From contig JALUTJ010000104.1 in assembly GCA_027057985.1 (NCBI GenBank), positions 1 through 5,985 of the forward strand: 5,985 bases of DNA, given 5' to 3'. A model generated the notes under the pieces. The model had not been told where the DNA came from. It searched no databases and worked only from the letters and a program-made list of their open reading frames with translations. Positions 1 to 5,985 of the stretch are shown here, piece after piece; position 1 is the stretch's first letter; each line of letters starts with the position of its first letter. A program made the position numbers and the translations under genes. Origin of the DNA: Chromatiales bacterium (GTDB taxonomy: Bacteria; Pseudomonadota; Gammaproteobacteria; UBA6429; Thiohalophilaceae).

Positions 1-1245
1 CCTGGCATTTTTTACAACTTCATCAATAATAGCCTGAACCGAGGAAAAAGTCGGCATACCCCAGTCAATATCACCCACCTGGTAAAAATAAACCTGGTCC
101 GCCTGCGACAGGGAATCGGCAAGGCTAACCCGGTGTACGCCCATTTTCATGGTATTGGAACGCGGCTCAAGAATCGCAAAAATTCGCTGTTGCCCCACGC
201 TCTTGCGCAAGCCATCCAGCGTCATACGAATTGCGGTAGGATGATGGGCAAAATCGTCATAAACAGTAATGTTATTGACCACACCCCGCACTTCCATACG
301 CCGCTTTATACCGCGAAAAGCGGGCAGGCTTTCAATCGCTAACTCCGCCGGTACCCCGGCATGGCGTGCTGCGGCAATGGCAGCCAGGGCATTATGCCGG
401 TTATGTTGCCCCAGCATATCCCATTTTGCCGTAGTAATTTTTTCATTATTGAAGCGCACTTCGAATTGCCTGCCGTCTTCACTGACATCGCCTTCCTGCC
501 AGTGCTGTGTCTGCTTGCCGGCAAAGTATTCCACCTCGGTCCAGCAGCCCATCGCCAGGGTCTCATCGAGGTAGCGATCATCGGCATGACTGATAATCAG
601 GCCATTGCCCGGTACGGTTCGCACCAGGTGATGAAACTGGGTCTGTATCGCCGCAATATCCGGAAAGATATCGGCATGATCATATTCAAGATTATTCAAA
701 ATCAGGGTACGGGGATGGTAATGCACGAATTTGGAACGCTTATCGAAAAATGCCGTATCGTATTCATCGGCCTCGACTACAAAGAAAGGGGTTTCACCGA
801 GGCGTGCCGATACCCCGAAATTAGCCGGAACACCACCAATTAAAAATCCCGGTGCCAGTTTGTTATCTTCCAGCAGCCAGGCAAGCAGGCTGGCGGTTGA
901 GGTTTTGCCATGGGTGCCGGCTACCGCCAGTACCCAGCGATCCTGGAGTACATAATCCAGCAACCACTGCGCCCCGGAGGTATAGCGCATGCCCCGGTTG
1001 AGAACAGCTTCCACCGCTTCATTACCTCGTGATAAGGCATTACCGATCACCACCAGGTCTGGCTCGGAATCCAGGTGGCTGGCCCTGTAACCTTGCATCA
1101 GGGTAATGCCCTGCTGCTGCAGCTGGGTGCTCATGGGCGGATAGACATTGGCATCTGAACCCGTGACCGTGTGCCCCAGCTCTCGTGCCAGCAATGCCAG
1201 CCCGCCCATAAAGGTGCCGCAAATACCAAGTATATGAATATGCAT
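1..1245 (-). CDS. mpl: Mpl, UDP-N-acetylmuramate:L-alanyl-gamma-D-glutamyl-meso-diaminopimelate ligase (C-terminus cut by window edge)
   Basis: A cytoplasmic Mur-family ligase of murein recycling, which uses ATP to join the recovered tripeptide L-Ala-gamma-D-Glu-meso-Dap to UDP-MurNAc. The reading frame is open from ATG at 1245 to base 1, giving 415 residues. The E. coli enzyme has about 457, so roughly 40 C-terminal residues lie outside. Visible in order: an N-terminal Rossmann-like start (HIHILGICGTFMGG, residues 2-15); the ATP-binding loop GTHGKT (110-115); VEADEYD (157-163); NNLEYDHADIF (184-194); HNRHN (281-285); YDDFAHHPTA (329-338); and EPRSNTMKMG (360-369). The last motif and the GICGTFMGG start separate Mpl from its paralogue MurC, which is the only serious alternative. 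It lies 18 nt downstream of the membrane-protein gene on the same strand, so the two are probably one transcript. The ribosome site is weak (AGGT 12 nt before the ATG). No frameshift or lost motif is seen in the visible part. Confidence 0.95.
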   Translation of the reverse strand, partial: MHIHILGICGTFMGGLALLARELGHTVTGSDANVYPPMSTQLQQQGITLMQGYRASHLDSEPDLVVIGNALSRGNEAVEAVLNRGMRYTSGAQWLLDYVLQDRWVLAVAGTHGKTSTASLLAWLLEDNKLAPGFLIGGVPANFGVSARLGETPFFVVEADEYDTAFFDKRSKFVHYHPRTLILNNLEYDHADIFPDIAAIQTQFHHLVRTVPGNGLIISHADDRYLDETLAMGCWTEVEYFAGKQTQHWQEGDVSEDGRQFEVRFNNEKITTAKWDMLGQHNRHNALAAIAAARHAGVPAELAIESLPAFRGIKRRMEVRGVVNNITVYDDFAHHPTAIRMTLDGLRKSVGQQRIFAILEPRSNTMKMGVHRVSLADSLSQADQVYFYQVGDIDWGMPTFSSVQAIIDEVVKNAR

Positions 1246-1263
1246 AAAAGAAAGATTACCTGT

Positions 1264-1782
1264 CTAACCTGCCTGAGGCGCTACCAGAAAGTCGGAAACA
1301 AACATGCCGAAGATGGCGTAACTTACCGATAAAATCATTGCCATCATTAAACCCACGGAAAAAGAATAACGGAAAATATGTGCCATAACTGCTATGCGCC
1401 ACACATAATCGATCAATATAAACATGACAAAACTCTGAATTCCTTTTTCAGAAAGTGAAACAATGAACAGCCCCGGCAACAGTACCAGGCTAATCATGAG
1501 ATCACTGCCGGCAAGTGCGATCAGGGTTTGCAGTGCTCGCTGACGGTAACCGACAATAGCAAGAAGAAAATAAACCGCCAGCAGCATCAGGATATTATAA
1601 AGACTAACCAGGATACCCAGTTCAAGCATTGACTTACCGGTATTGAACAGGGAGGAAGCCAGGGTATCGACAATAATGCTGATCATAACGGTATAAACCA
1701 GCAATGAATTAACCGCTGGCATCATCTGAGGCGTGGCCCGAAGTCGGCAAATTGCCCAGTACAGGGATATCAGGTTTAGCAT
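1264..1782 (-). CDS. Small polytopic inner-membrane protein of unknown function
   Basis: I do not recognise a named gene. The 172-residue product is strongly hydrophobic, with about five candidate membrane segments at roughly residues 24-46, 53-78, 86-110, 115-136 and 142-166. A short N-terminal stretch (LYWAICRLRATPQMMPA, 7-23) has the look of a conserved cytoplasmic lead-in: an amphipathic helix with basic residues just before the first membrane span. Five closely packed spans recall the YIP1-like fold, but that is only a resemblance. No enzymatic motif or signal peptide is visible. The first ATG (1782) was chosen because it keeps the lead-in; the Met pair at residues 20-21 would remove it. 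Shine-Dalgarno is poor (only an A/G-rich AAAAGAAAAA). The gene is first in an apparent two-gene unit with mpl, stopping 18 nt before it, and is divergent from rnd. A link to cell-envelope recycling is guessed from position only. Confidence 0.8.
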   Translation of the reverse strand: MLNLISLYWAICRLRATPQMMPAVNSLLVYTVMISIIVDTLASSLFNTGKSMLELGILVSLYNILMLLAVYFLLAIVGYRQRALQTLIALAGSDLMISLVLLPGLFIVSLSEKGIQSFVMFILIDYVWRIAVMAHIFRYSFSVGLMMAMILSVSYAIFGMFVSDFLVAPQAG

Positions 1783-1813
1783 GTCATTTTTCTTTTATCG
1801 TAATAATCAGACA

Positions 1814-1831
1814 GGGGCATTATATTACCCC
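1814..1831. repeat. Imperfect GC-capped palindrome in the divergent promoter region
   Basis: GGGG and CCCC flank a 10-nt AT-rich core, and 14 of 18 positions match their own reverse complement. The core holds the proximal minus-strand TATAAT (1824-1819). It could be a second binding site covering the promoter of the membrane protein-mpl unit, or simply chance around an AT-rich -10 element. It has no U-tract and does not look like a terminator. Confidence 0.3.
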
Positions 1832-1849
1832 GCATTACTCGTACTGCAA
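1819..1849 (-). promoter_or_regulatory. Candidate sigma70 promoter for the membrane protein-mpl unit
   Basis: On the minus strand a perfect -10 hexamer TATAAT lies at 1824-1819, preceded after 19 bp by TTGCAG (1849-1844), which keeps the TTG of the -35 consensus. Transcription would begin near 1812, giving a leader of about 30 nt before the ATG at 1782. A second perfect TATAAT on this strand at 1868-1863 has only a poor -35 (TCCGCA) and would give a longer leader. Position between divergent genes supports a promoter here; which hexamer is used cannot be decided by eye. Confidence 0.45.
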
Positions 1850-1865
1850 ATAGCATTTTGCTATT
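1849..1865. repeat. 17-nt perfect inverted repeat, possible operator
   Basis: AATAGCA-TTT-TGCTATT: two 7-bp arms with a 3-nt centre and no mismatch. The right arm contains most of the extended -10 proposed for rnd, and the left end touches the -35 proposed for the divergent gene. A protein dimer bound here could affect both directions. The size suits a helix-turn-helix operator, but I cannot assign it to a known regulator. The arms are AT-rich, so chance is possible, and a tiny 3-nt-loop hairpin is a poor terminator (no following U-run). Confidence 0.45.
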
Positions 1866-1867
1866 AT
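1859..1867 (+). promoter_or_regulatory. Candidate extended -10 promoter for rnd and the cls-like gene
   Basis: TGCTATTAT fits the extended -10 form TGnTATAAT with one mismatch. The start of transcription would be near 1874, about 28 nt before the rnd ATG. The matching -35 position (about 1839-1844, TCGTAC) is poor, which is tolerable for an extended -10 promoter. An alternative pair, TCGACA (1869-1874) with GATAAT (1890-1895), has only 15 bp spacing and would start transcription at the ATG itself, so it is less likely. Confidence 0.4.
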
Positions 1868-1901
1868 ATCGACAATTCAGGTCAGTGCGGATAATACAGC
1901 T

Positions 1902-3053
1902 ATGCAGGAAGCCACAGACAGCTCCTTAAAAAATATTTTCTATGTTGATACGGAAGAAAAAATGCAACAGCTTTGTTCCCGGCTGCAGGCTGCAACTGTA
2001 CTGGCGCTGGATACCGAGTTTGTGCGTGAAAAAACCTATCGGGCAAAACTGTGCCTGATTCAGGTTGCCAGTGAAGATACTGTCGCCTGTATCGATCCGG
2101 TTGCATTAAAAGATATTCAGCCATTTCTTGATATTATCTATGATCAGAATCGGCTCAAGGTTCTGCATTCAGCCCGCCAGGATTATGAACTCTTTTATGA
2201 TCTGATGAGGCAACTACCGCAACCGCTGTTCGATACCCAGCTGGCGGCCAGTCTGCTTGGCTTTGGTGAACAGGTGGGCTATGCCACACTGGTTGAAAAA
2301 CTGCTTGGGATAAAACTGGCAAAGGCACATACCCGTGCCAACTGGTGTCAGCGACCCTTAAGTCCGGATCAGATTAAATATGCCAGCGATGATGTTGTTT
2401 ACCTGATACAGATATTCCCTTTATTACAGCAACAACTACAGAAGCTGGGAAGAGAAAACTGGCTCGATAGTGAACATGCCGCGCTATATGAAGCCGATCT
2501 TTTTATTACCCCACCCCAGCAGGCATGGAAGAAAGTCAAGGGTATCCGCCAGCTCAAACCCCGTGCACTTGCCGCAGCAAAAAACATTGCCACATGGCGT
2601 GAAGAAGTTGCGATTGAAAAAGACAAGCCACGTCGCTGGATCCTGCAGGATGATATTCTGCTCAATATTGCCCAGGCTCTGCCAAAAAATTTTACCGAGC
2701 TTAATAATATCAGGGGCATTCATCGGGCAACCAGTGAAACCTCACGAAAGTTTATTCTTCAGTGTGTGCAACAGGCCCTGAAGCTATCGCAGGCCGAACT
2801 ACCACTGGCAACGAAAAAAGAACGTCTCAGCAGCGAAGAAGAGCGAGCACTCAACCGTGTATCCAGCCTGATTAAGAATATTGCCGAACAGCATAATATC
2901 AGTTCTACCCAGATTGCCAGCCGAAAAGCCATCGAGCAGGCTGTAAGAGGAGACAGGGATATCCCTTTATTGAAAGGATGGCGTTATGATCTTGCGGGGA
3001 AAAAGGTGCTGGAATTAATCGACCAAAACAAACCTGAACAGGGTAATGAATAA
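1902..3053 (+). CDS. rnd: Ribonuclease D, 3'-5' exoribonuclease
   Basis: RNase D trims 3' ends of structured RNAs, notably tRNA precursors, in the cytoplasm with two divalent metal ions. The 383-residue product matches the usual length (E. coli 375). The DEDDy exonuclease domain fills about residues 10-200: Exo I LDTEFV with D37 and E39; Exo II VLHSARQDYELF with D94; Exo III YASDDVVYL with Y160 and D164. The four acidic residues and the tyrosine are all present. Two HRDC-like helical regions follow, about 207-295 and 312-377, as in E. coli RNase D. The start at 1902 has no clear ribosome site, but residues 11-28 (NIFYVDTEEK...) align with the first strand and helix of E. coli RNase D (YQMITTDDAL...), so an N-terminus near here is needed. 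A later ATG at 1962 has a better Shine-Dalgarno but would lose that strand. The stop overlaps the next gene by 8 nt. Confidence 0.95.
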   Translation: MQEATDSSLKNIFYVDTEEKMQQLCSRLQAATVLALDTEFVREKTYRAKLCLIQVASEDTVACIDPVALKDIQPFLDIIYDQNRLKVLHSARQDYELFYDLMRQLPQPLFDTQLAASLLGFGEQVGYATLVEKLLGIKLAKAHTRANWCQRPLSPDQIKYASDDVVYLIQIFPLLQQQLQKLGRENWLDSEHAALYEADLFITPPQQAWKKVKGIRQLKPRALAAAKNIATWREEVAIEKDKPRRWILQDDILLNIAQALPKNFTELNNIRGIHRATSETSRKFILQCVQQALKLSQAELPLATKKERLSSEEERALNRVSSLIKNIAEQHNISSTQIASRKAIEQAVRGDRDIPLLKGWRYDLAGKKVLELIDQNKPEQGNE

Positions 3054-4197
3054 AAAGAAAAAAAAGTACCAGTACCCATGGCGCTATAATAATCAGTTCA
3101 GGTTACTGGTTGATGGCAAAGCCTATTTTTCTGCCATGTTGCAGAGCATTGAAAATGCCAGTGACTGCATTTTATTTGAAACCTACCTGGTAAACTCCGG
3201 CCAGATTACAACCCGCTTTATCGACGCCTTCTGTGCTGCACGTAAGCGTGGAGTTCATGTCTATATGCTACTGGATGAATATGGCTGCATGGAACTTAAG
3301 GCGCATGACAGAAAGCGATTATCGGATGCCGGTGTTGAAATACTTTTTTACCACCCGGTTAAACTGTTAACCCCCGCGACCAGCCTGCAACGGGATCATC
3401 GAAAACTCCTATCCATTGACAATAGTGTCGCCTATATCGGTGGTGCTGGTATTACTGATGAGTTTACACCGGCTGCGGGGGATCATTACTGGCATGATGT
3501 CATGATGCAGGTGATTGGCCCACTGGTTCATGATATCGATAACAGTTTTTACCGCTTATGGAATAAACATCACCATAAGCAGATTATACTTCGTGATATC
3601 CCCGAGGAATCTGTTGAAAACTATGAAAACAGAGCTCGCCTGCTGGTTGCAGCCGGCACAGAAGAAAATGAAATTCTACGCGCAACTGTCAAGCATATTC
3701 GTAGCTGTCAGGAAAAAGCGTGGATAACCTCACCTTATCTTATTAGTAGCTGGAAATTACGTCGGGCCATACGCTATGCCGCGCATAAAGGTGTTGATGT
3801 CCGTTTACTGCTTCCTGGTCCATACAGTGACCACCCGTGGATTAGCTGGGGCATACAACGTTACTACAGCCGCCTGCTTAAGGCCGGGGTAAAAATTTAC
3901 GAGTTCCAGCCACGCTTTAGTCATGCCAAGATTATTCTCTGTGATGACTGGTTTACCCTGGGTTCAAGTAACCTCGATCGCTGGGACCAGTTGCTCAATC
4001 TCGATTCCAATATTGAAATTTATGATACGCATTGTAACCAGCATATCGTTCGCCTGTTTGAAGATGACTTCAGTAATAGTAAAAGGGTCGAACTGAAATA
4101 CTGGAAGCAGCGTCCTCTGCTGCAACATATACGTGAATGGATAGCTGGTATAGCAATTAGTATCCTGGGTTATATTGGCATTAAATTTAAGCGATAG
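3046..4197 (+). CDS. Cardiolipin synthase-like phospholipase D family protein (ClsB-type)
   Basis: A 383-residue PLD-superfamily enzyme with two HKD motifs, H118-K120-D125 (in QRDHRKLLSID, followed by AYIGG) and H293-K295-D300 (in FSHAKIILCD, followed by TLGSSNLD). Both catalytic sets are complete. ETYLVN (45-50) and the ARKRGVHVYMLLDEYG stretch (65-80) resemble bacterial cardiolipin synthases of the ClsB group, which make cardiolipin by phosphatidyl transfer at the inner membrane. As in ClsB there is no N-terminal membrane pair, unlike ClsA. A lysine-rich start (residues 3-7) and a hydrophobic C-terminal helix (about 364-379) ending in basic residues could hold it to the membrane. The ATG lies inside the end of rnd (ATGAATAA), with AGGG only 2 nt upstream, so translational coupling is likely. 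Other PLD-family transferases cannot be excluded, so no symbol is given. The 3' end faces the phosphatase gene with a 4-nt gap. Confidence 0.88.
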   Translation: MNKKKKKYQYPWRYNNQFRLLVDGKAYFSAMLQSIENASDCILFETYLVNSGQITTRFIDAFCAARKRGVHVYMLLDEYGCMELKAHDRKRLSDAGVEILFYHPVKLLTPATSLQRDHRKLLSIDNSVAYIGGAGITDEFTPAAGDHYWHDVMMQVIGPLVHDIDNSFYRLWNKHHHKQIILRDIPEESVENYENRARLLVAAGTEENEILRATVKHIRSCQEKAWITSPYLISSWKLRRAIRYAAHKGVDVRLLLPGPYSDHPWISWGIQRYYSRLLKAGVKIYEFQPRFSHAKIILCDDWFTLGSSNLDRWDQLLNLDSNIEIYDTHCNQHIVRLFEDDFSNSKRVELKYWKQRPLLQHIREWIAGIAISILGYIGIKFKR

Positions 4198-4201
4198 CGA
4201 T

Positions 4202-5359
4202 TCAGCGCTGAGTATTGAGAACTATCAATGACATATCATCATGCGCCCTGGCACCATCGAGATGACGCGTGACTTCATCGACGATATCATTTCGGACTTG
4301 CGGTGCACGGTTTCCCTGTCTCGCAGCATATAGCAGACGCTCTTCACCAAAGGCTTCGCCGGCCGGGTTTTCTGCTTCAACCAGACCGTCCGAATAGAGC
4401 ACGATAGTATTATTACCTTCACAACTGACAAACTCGGTTGCGCTATCAAAGCTCTCATCCGGCATTACCCCCAGTGCGAGATGGGTTGAGGCAAATTCCT
4501 TTACCACTTCCTGCTTTTCATTAATCACATAGGCTGTCGGGTTGCCGCCATTCCACGCTTCCACCACGTTGTTTTTAAAATCCACCAGTAACAGGGTAAC
4601 GGCAACAAAACGATTAACGGGCATGAACATTTTTAATTGCCGGTTCATACGCTGTGCAATCTGGCCAATGGAATAACCCTTTTCTGCCATATGATAAAAG
4701 GTCTGTGAAACCGGTAATAAAGGCAGGGCCGCGGTAAGACCATGCCCGGTTGAATCAGCATGCAACAGGTATAACCGGTCTTCCGTCATTTTTTCAGCAA
4801 TAATCAGGTCGCCACTGAAACGAGTTGCAGGGATATGCCAGACATGAAAGTCCTTGCCTTCAAGATGGCCGGTATCGAACAGACTTTCCATCAGCTCGTA
4901 AGCCATTTCCTGCTCTCGTTCCTCGGCCTGCTGGTACTGGCGTAGCTCCTGCATAGTCTCGGAAAGTTTATGCTGAATATCGGCGATACGCTGAACTGCC
5001 TTGAGTTTGGCACCAAGAATATTGAACTCGATAGGCTTGGTAATATAATCATCACCACCCACATCCAGCCCCTTGATCTTGTCTTCTTCCGAAGCCAGTG
5101 CACTCATAAAAATAACCGGGATCCATTTTTCACCGGAAAGTGCCTTGATTTGTGCGGTGGCTTCCAGCCCGTTCATCCCGCCCATCATGATATCCATGAG
5201 GATAATATCCGGATGCTCGGTTTTGAATTTTTCGATGGCCTCCTCACCGGATTCAGCCGTGATAACTTCATAGCCCTGCTTGAGAAGGTATTGAGAAAGC
5301 ACCTTGATATTAACGATATTATCGTCTACCGCGAGAATTTTAATATTGGCTGTTGTCAT
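4202..5359 (-). CDS. Response regulator with SpoIIE/PP2C-type serine/threonine phosphatase output
   Basis: A 385-residue cytoplasmic two-component regulator whose output is an enzyme rather than a DNA-binding domain. Receiver domain, about residues 5-125: acidic pair D12-D13, phosphoacceptor D56 (ILMDIMM), S86 and K108 (YITKP), all present. A charged, Gln/Glu-rich helical linker, probably coiled coil, spans about 125-160. The SpoIIE-like PP2C domain runs about 165-383, with FSGD (D184), ADSTGHG (D202), LYSDGL (D324) and HDD (D374-D375), so the metal-binding acids expected in this family are kept. Phosphatases of this kind usually dephosphorylate an anti-sigma-factor antagonist (STAS protein), as RsbU or HsbR do; no such partner is in the window. 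RssB also couples a receiver to a PP2C-like domain, but that domain is degenerate, so RssB is a poor match. The ATG at 5359 has AGGGA 9 nt upstream and lies 24 nt after the HD-GYP stop, indicating one operon. Confidence 0.92.
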   Translation of the reverse strand: MTTANIKILAVDDNIVNIKVLSQYLLKQGYEVITAESGEEAIEKFKTEHPDIILMDIMMGGMNGLEATAQIKALSGEKWIPVIFMSALASEEDKIKGLDVGGDDYITKPIEFNILGAKLKAVQRIADIQHKLSETMQELRQYQQAEEREQEMAYELMESLFDTGHLEGKDFHVWHIPATRFSGDLIIAEKMTEDRLYLLHADSTGHGLTAALPLLPVSQTFYHMAEKGYSIGQIAQRMNRQLKMFMPVNRFVAVTLLLVDFKNNVVEAWNGGNPTAYVINEKQEVVKEFASTHLALGVMPDESFDSATEFVSCEGNNTIVLYSDGLVEAENPAGEAFGEERLLYAARQGNRAPQVRNDIVDEVTRHLDGARAHDDMSLIVLNTQR

Positions 5360-5383
5360 TGCACTTTTTCCCTGTGCCCTCTG

Positions 5384-5985
5384 TTACTCGGCGTACTCTT
5401 CACGAATTTTAAGAATTTCTGGCAGGATTTCTTCAAAAAGATCGACCAGTCTCGGATCAAAATGTTTTCCACTTTGTTCGCGGATAAAAGTCATGGCATC
5501 TTCAACCGACCAGGCCTTTTTATAGGGACGCTCGGTTGTCAGGGCATCAAACACATCTGCCAGTGCCACGACCCGCCCTACAAGGGGAATATCTTCACCA
5601 CTCAGGCCACGAGGATAACCGCTGCCATCCCATTTTTCATGGTGATTCTGTGCCACCTCGACTGCCATATCCATGAGGTCAAAATTGGAGCCGGAAAGAA
5701 TTTCCACCCCGATATCCACATGGGTCTGCATGGTTGCCCATTCATCCGCTTCGAGCTTGCCGGGCTTCATGAGGATACTATCCGGGATACCAATCTTGCC
5801 AATATCATGCATTGGGCTGGCATTGAGCAACATATCCGCTTCTTTTTCACTCATGCCGGCAGCCAGCCCCAGTGCCTGGGCATAACGGCTCATGCGGATA
5901 ATATGAAAGCCGGTCATATCATCGCGGTATTCTGCGGCACGACCGAGGCGACGAATGACCTCAAGCCGGGTCTGGTTGAGTTCCT
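5384..5985 (-). CDS. HD-GYP domain protein, probable c-di-GMP phosphodiesterase (N-terminus beyond the window edge)
   Basis: The frame is open through the right edge, so the 5' end is missing; the ATG at 5917 is internal. Sequence before it (RLEVIRRLGRAAEYRDD, bases about 5968-5918) is the typical linker and first helix of HD-GYP domains. About 199 residues are visible. Numbered from the Met codon at 5917: H5 (FHIIRMS), the HD pair H37-D38 with K41 (MHDIGKIGIPD), H66 (QTHVDIG), HHEKWDGSGYP with H92-H93 and GYP 100-102, and D121 (ADVFDALT). These are the metal- and substrate-binding residues of active HD-GYP phosphodiesterases, which break c-di-GMP to pGpG or GMP. The residues before the HD-GYP domain suggest an upstream helical linker, often attached to a receiver domain as in RpfG, but no receiver is visible here. 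The stop is 24 nt before the REC-PP2C start, so the two are probably co-transcribed. Confidence 0.93.
   Translation of the reverse strand, partial: ELNQTRLEVIRRLGRAAEYRDDMTGFHIIRMSRYAQALGLAAGMSEKEADMLLNASPMHDIGKIGIPDSILMKPGKLEADEWATMQTHVDIGVEILSGSNFDLMDMAVEVAQNHHEKWDGSGYPRGLSGEDIPLVGRVVALADVFDALTTERPYKKAWSVEDAMTFIREQSGKHFDPRLVDLFEEILPEILKIREEYAE

Noticed and set aside
339..587. 82-residue minus-strand frame within mpl
   Set aside because: Out-of-frame shadow of mpl on the same strand; Mpl motifs are in the neighbouring frame.
361..843. 160-residue open frame on the plus strand
   Set aside because: It lies wholly antisense to mpl, whose motifs are read clearly on the other strand; the translation has no family resemblance and no ribosome site.
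1..1245. Call as MurC instead of Mpl
   Set aside because: The EPRSNTMKMG motif and the GICGTFMGG N-terminus are typical of Mpl and not of MurC.
2399..2781. Open frames of 79-106 residues on both strands inside rnd
   Set aside because: They overlap the conserved HRDC-containing part of RNase D in other frames and look like chance openings.
4202..4211. 10-bp palindrome TCAGCGCTGA at the convergent gene ends
   Set aside because: No loop and no U-run, so it cannot serve as an intrinsic terminator; it is mostly coding sequence of the phosphatase C-terminus.
5384..5917. HD-GYP gene starting at the ATG at 5917
   Set aside because: Conserved HD-GYP residues (RRLGRAAEYRD) continue upstream in the same frame to the window edge, so this Met is internal and the gene is truncated by the window.

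Overview
The window reads as part of a chromosome of a gammaproteobacterium of moderate GC content. The evidence is a peptidoglycan-recycling ligase of the Mpl type, an RNase D with two HRDC-like regions, and a ClsB-like cardiolipin synthase, all of proteobacterial character. The genus cannot be fixed from this sequence. No IS elements, phage genes, tRNA, rRNA or CRISPR arrays were seen. Every stretch is accounted for by six genes, and the only sizeable non-coding gap is the 119 bp between 1783 and 1901.

Left block (minus strand, 1-1782): a small polytopic membrane protein of unknown function, followed 18 nt later by mpl, which runs off the left edge with about 40 C-terminal residues missing. 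The two are probably co-transcribed from a promoter in the 1783-1901 gap. Mpl re-attaches recycled murein tripeptide to UDP-MurNAc.

Centre block (plus strand, 1902-4197): rnd (RNase D, a DEDDy 3'-5' exoribonuclease), whose stop overlaps the start of a phospholipase D-superfamily cardiolipin synthase-like gene by 8 nt. This suggests translational coupling of an RNA-processing enzyme and a phospholipid enzyme. A 17-nt perfect inverted repeat lies on the likely extended -10 of rnd, inside the divergent promoter region.

Right block (minus strand, 4202-5985): a signalling operon. An HD-GYP c-di-GMP phosphodiesterase-type gene, cut by the right edge, is followed after 24 nt by a response regulator whose output is a SpoIIE/PP2C-type serine/threonine phosphatase. 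This block converges on the cls-like gene with only 4 nt between the stop codons and no visible terminator.

The families are mostly well known. The most interesting points are the REC-PP2C/HD-GYP operon with no visible target of the phosphatase, the overlapping rnd-cls pair, and the palindrome in the divergent promoter. I did not find convincing evidence of a wholly new system.
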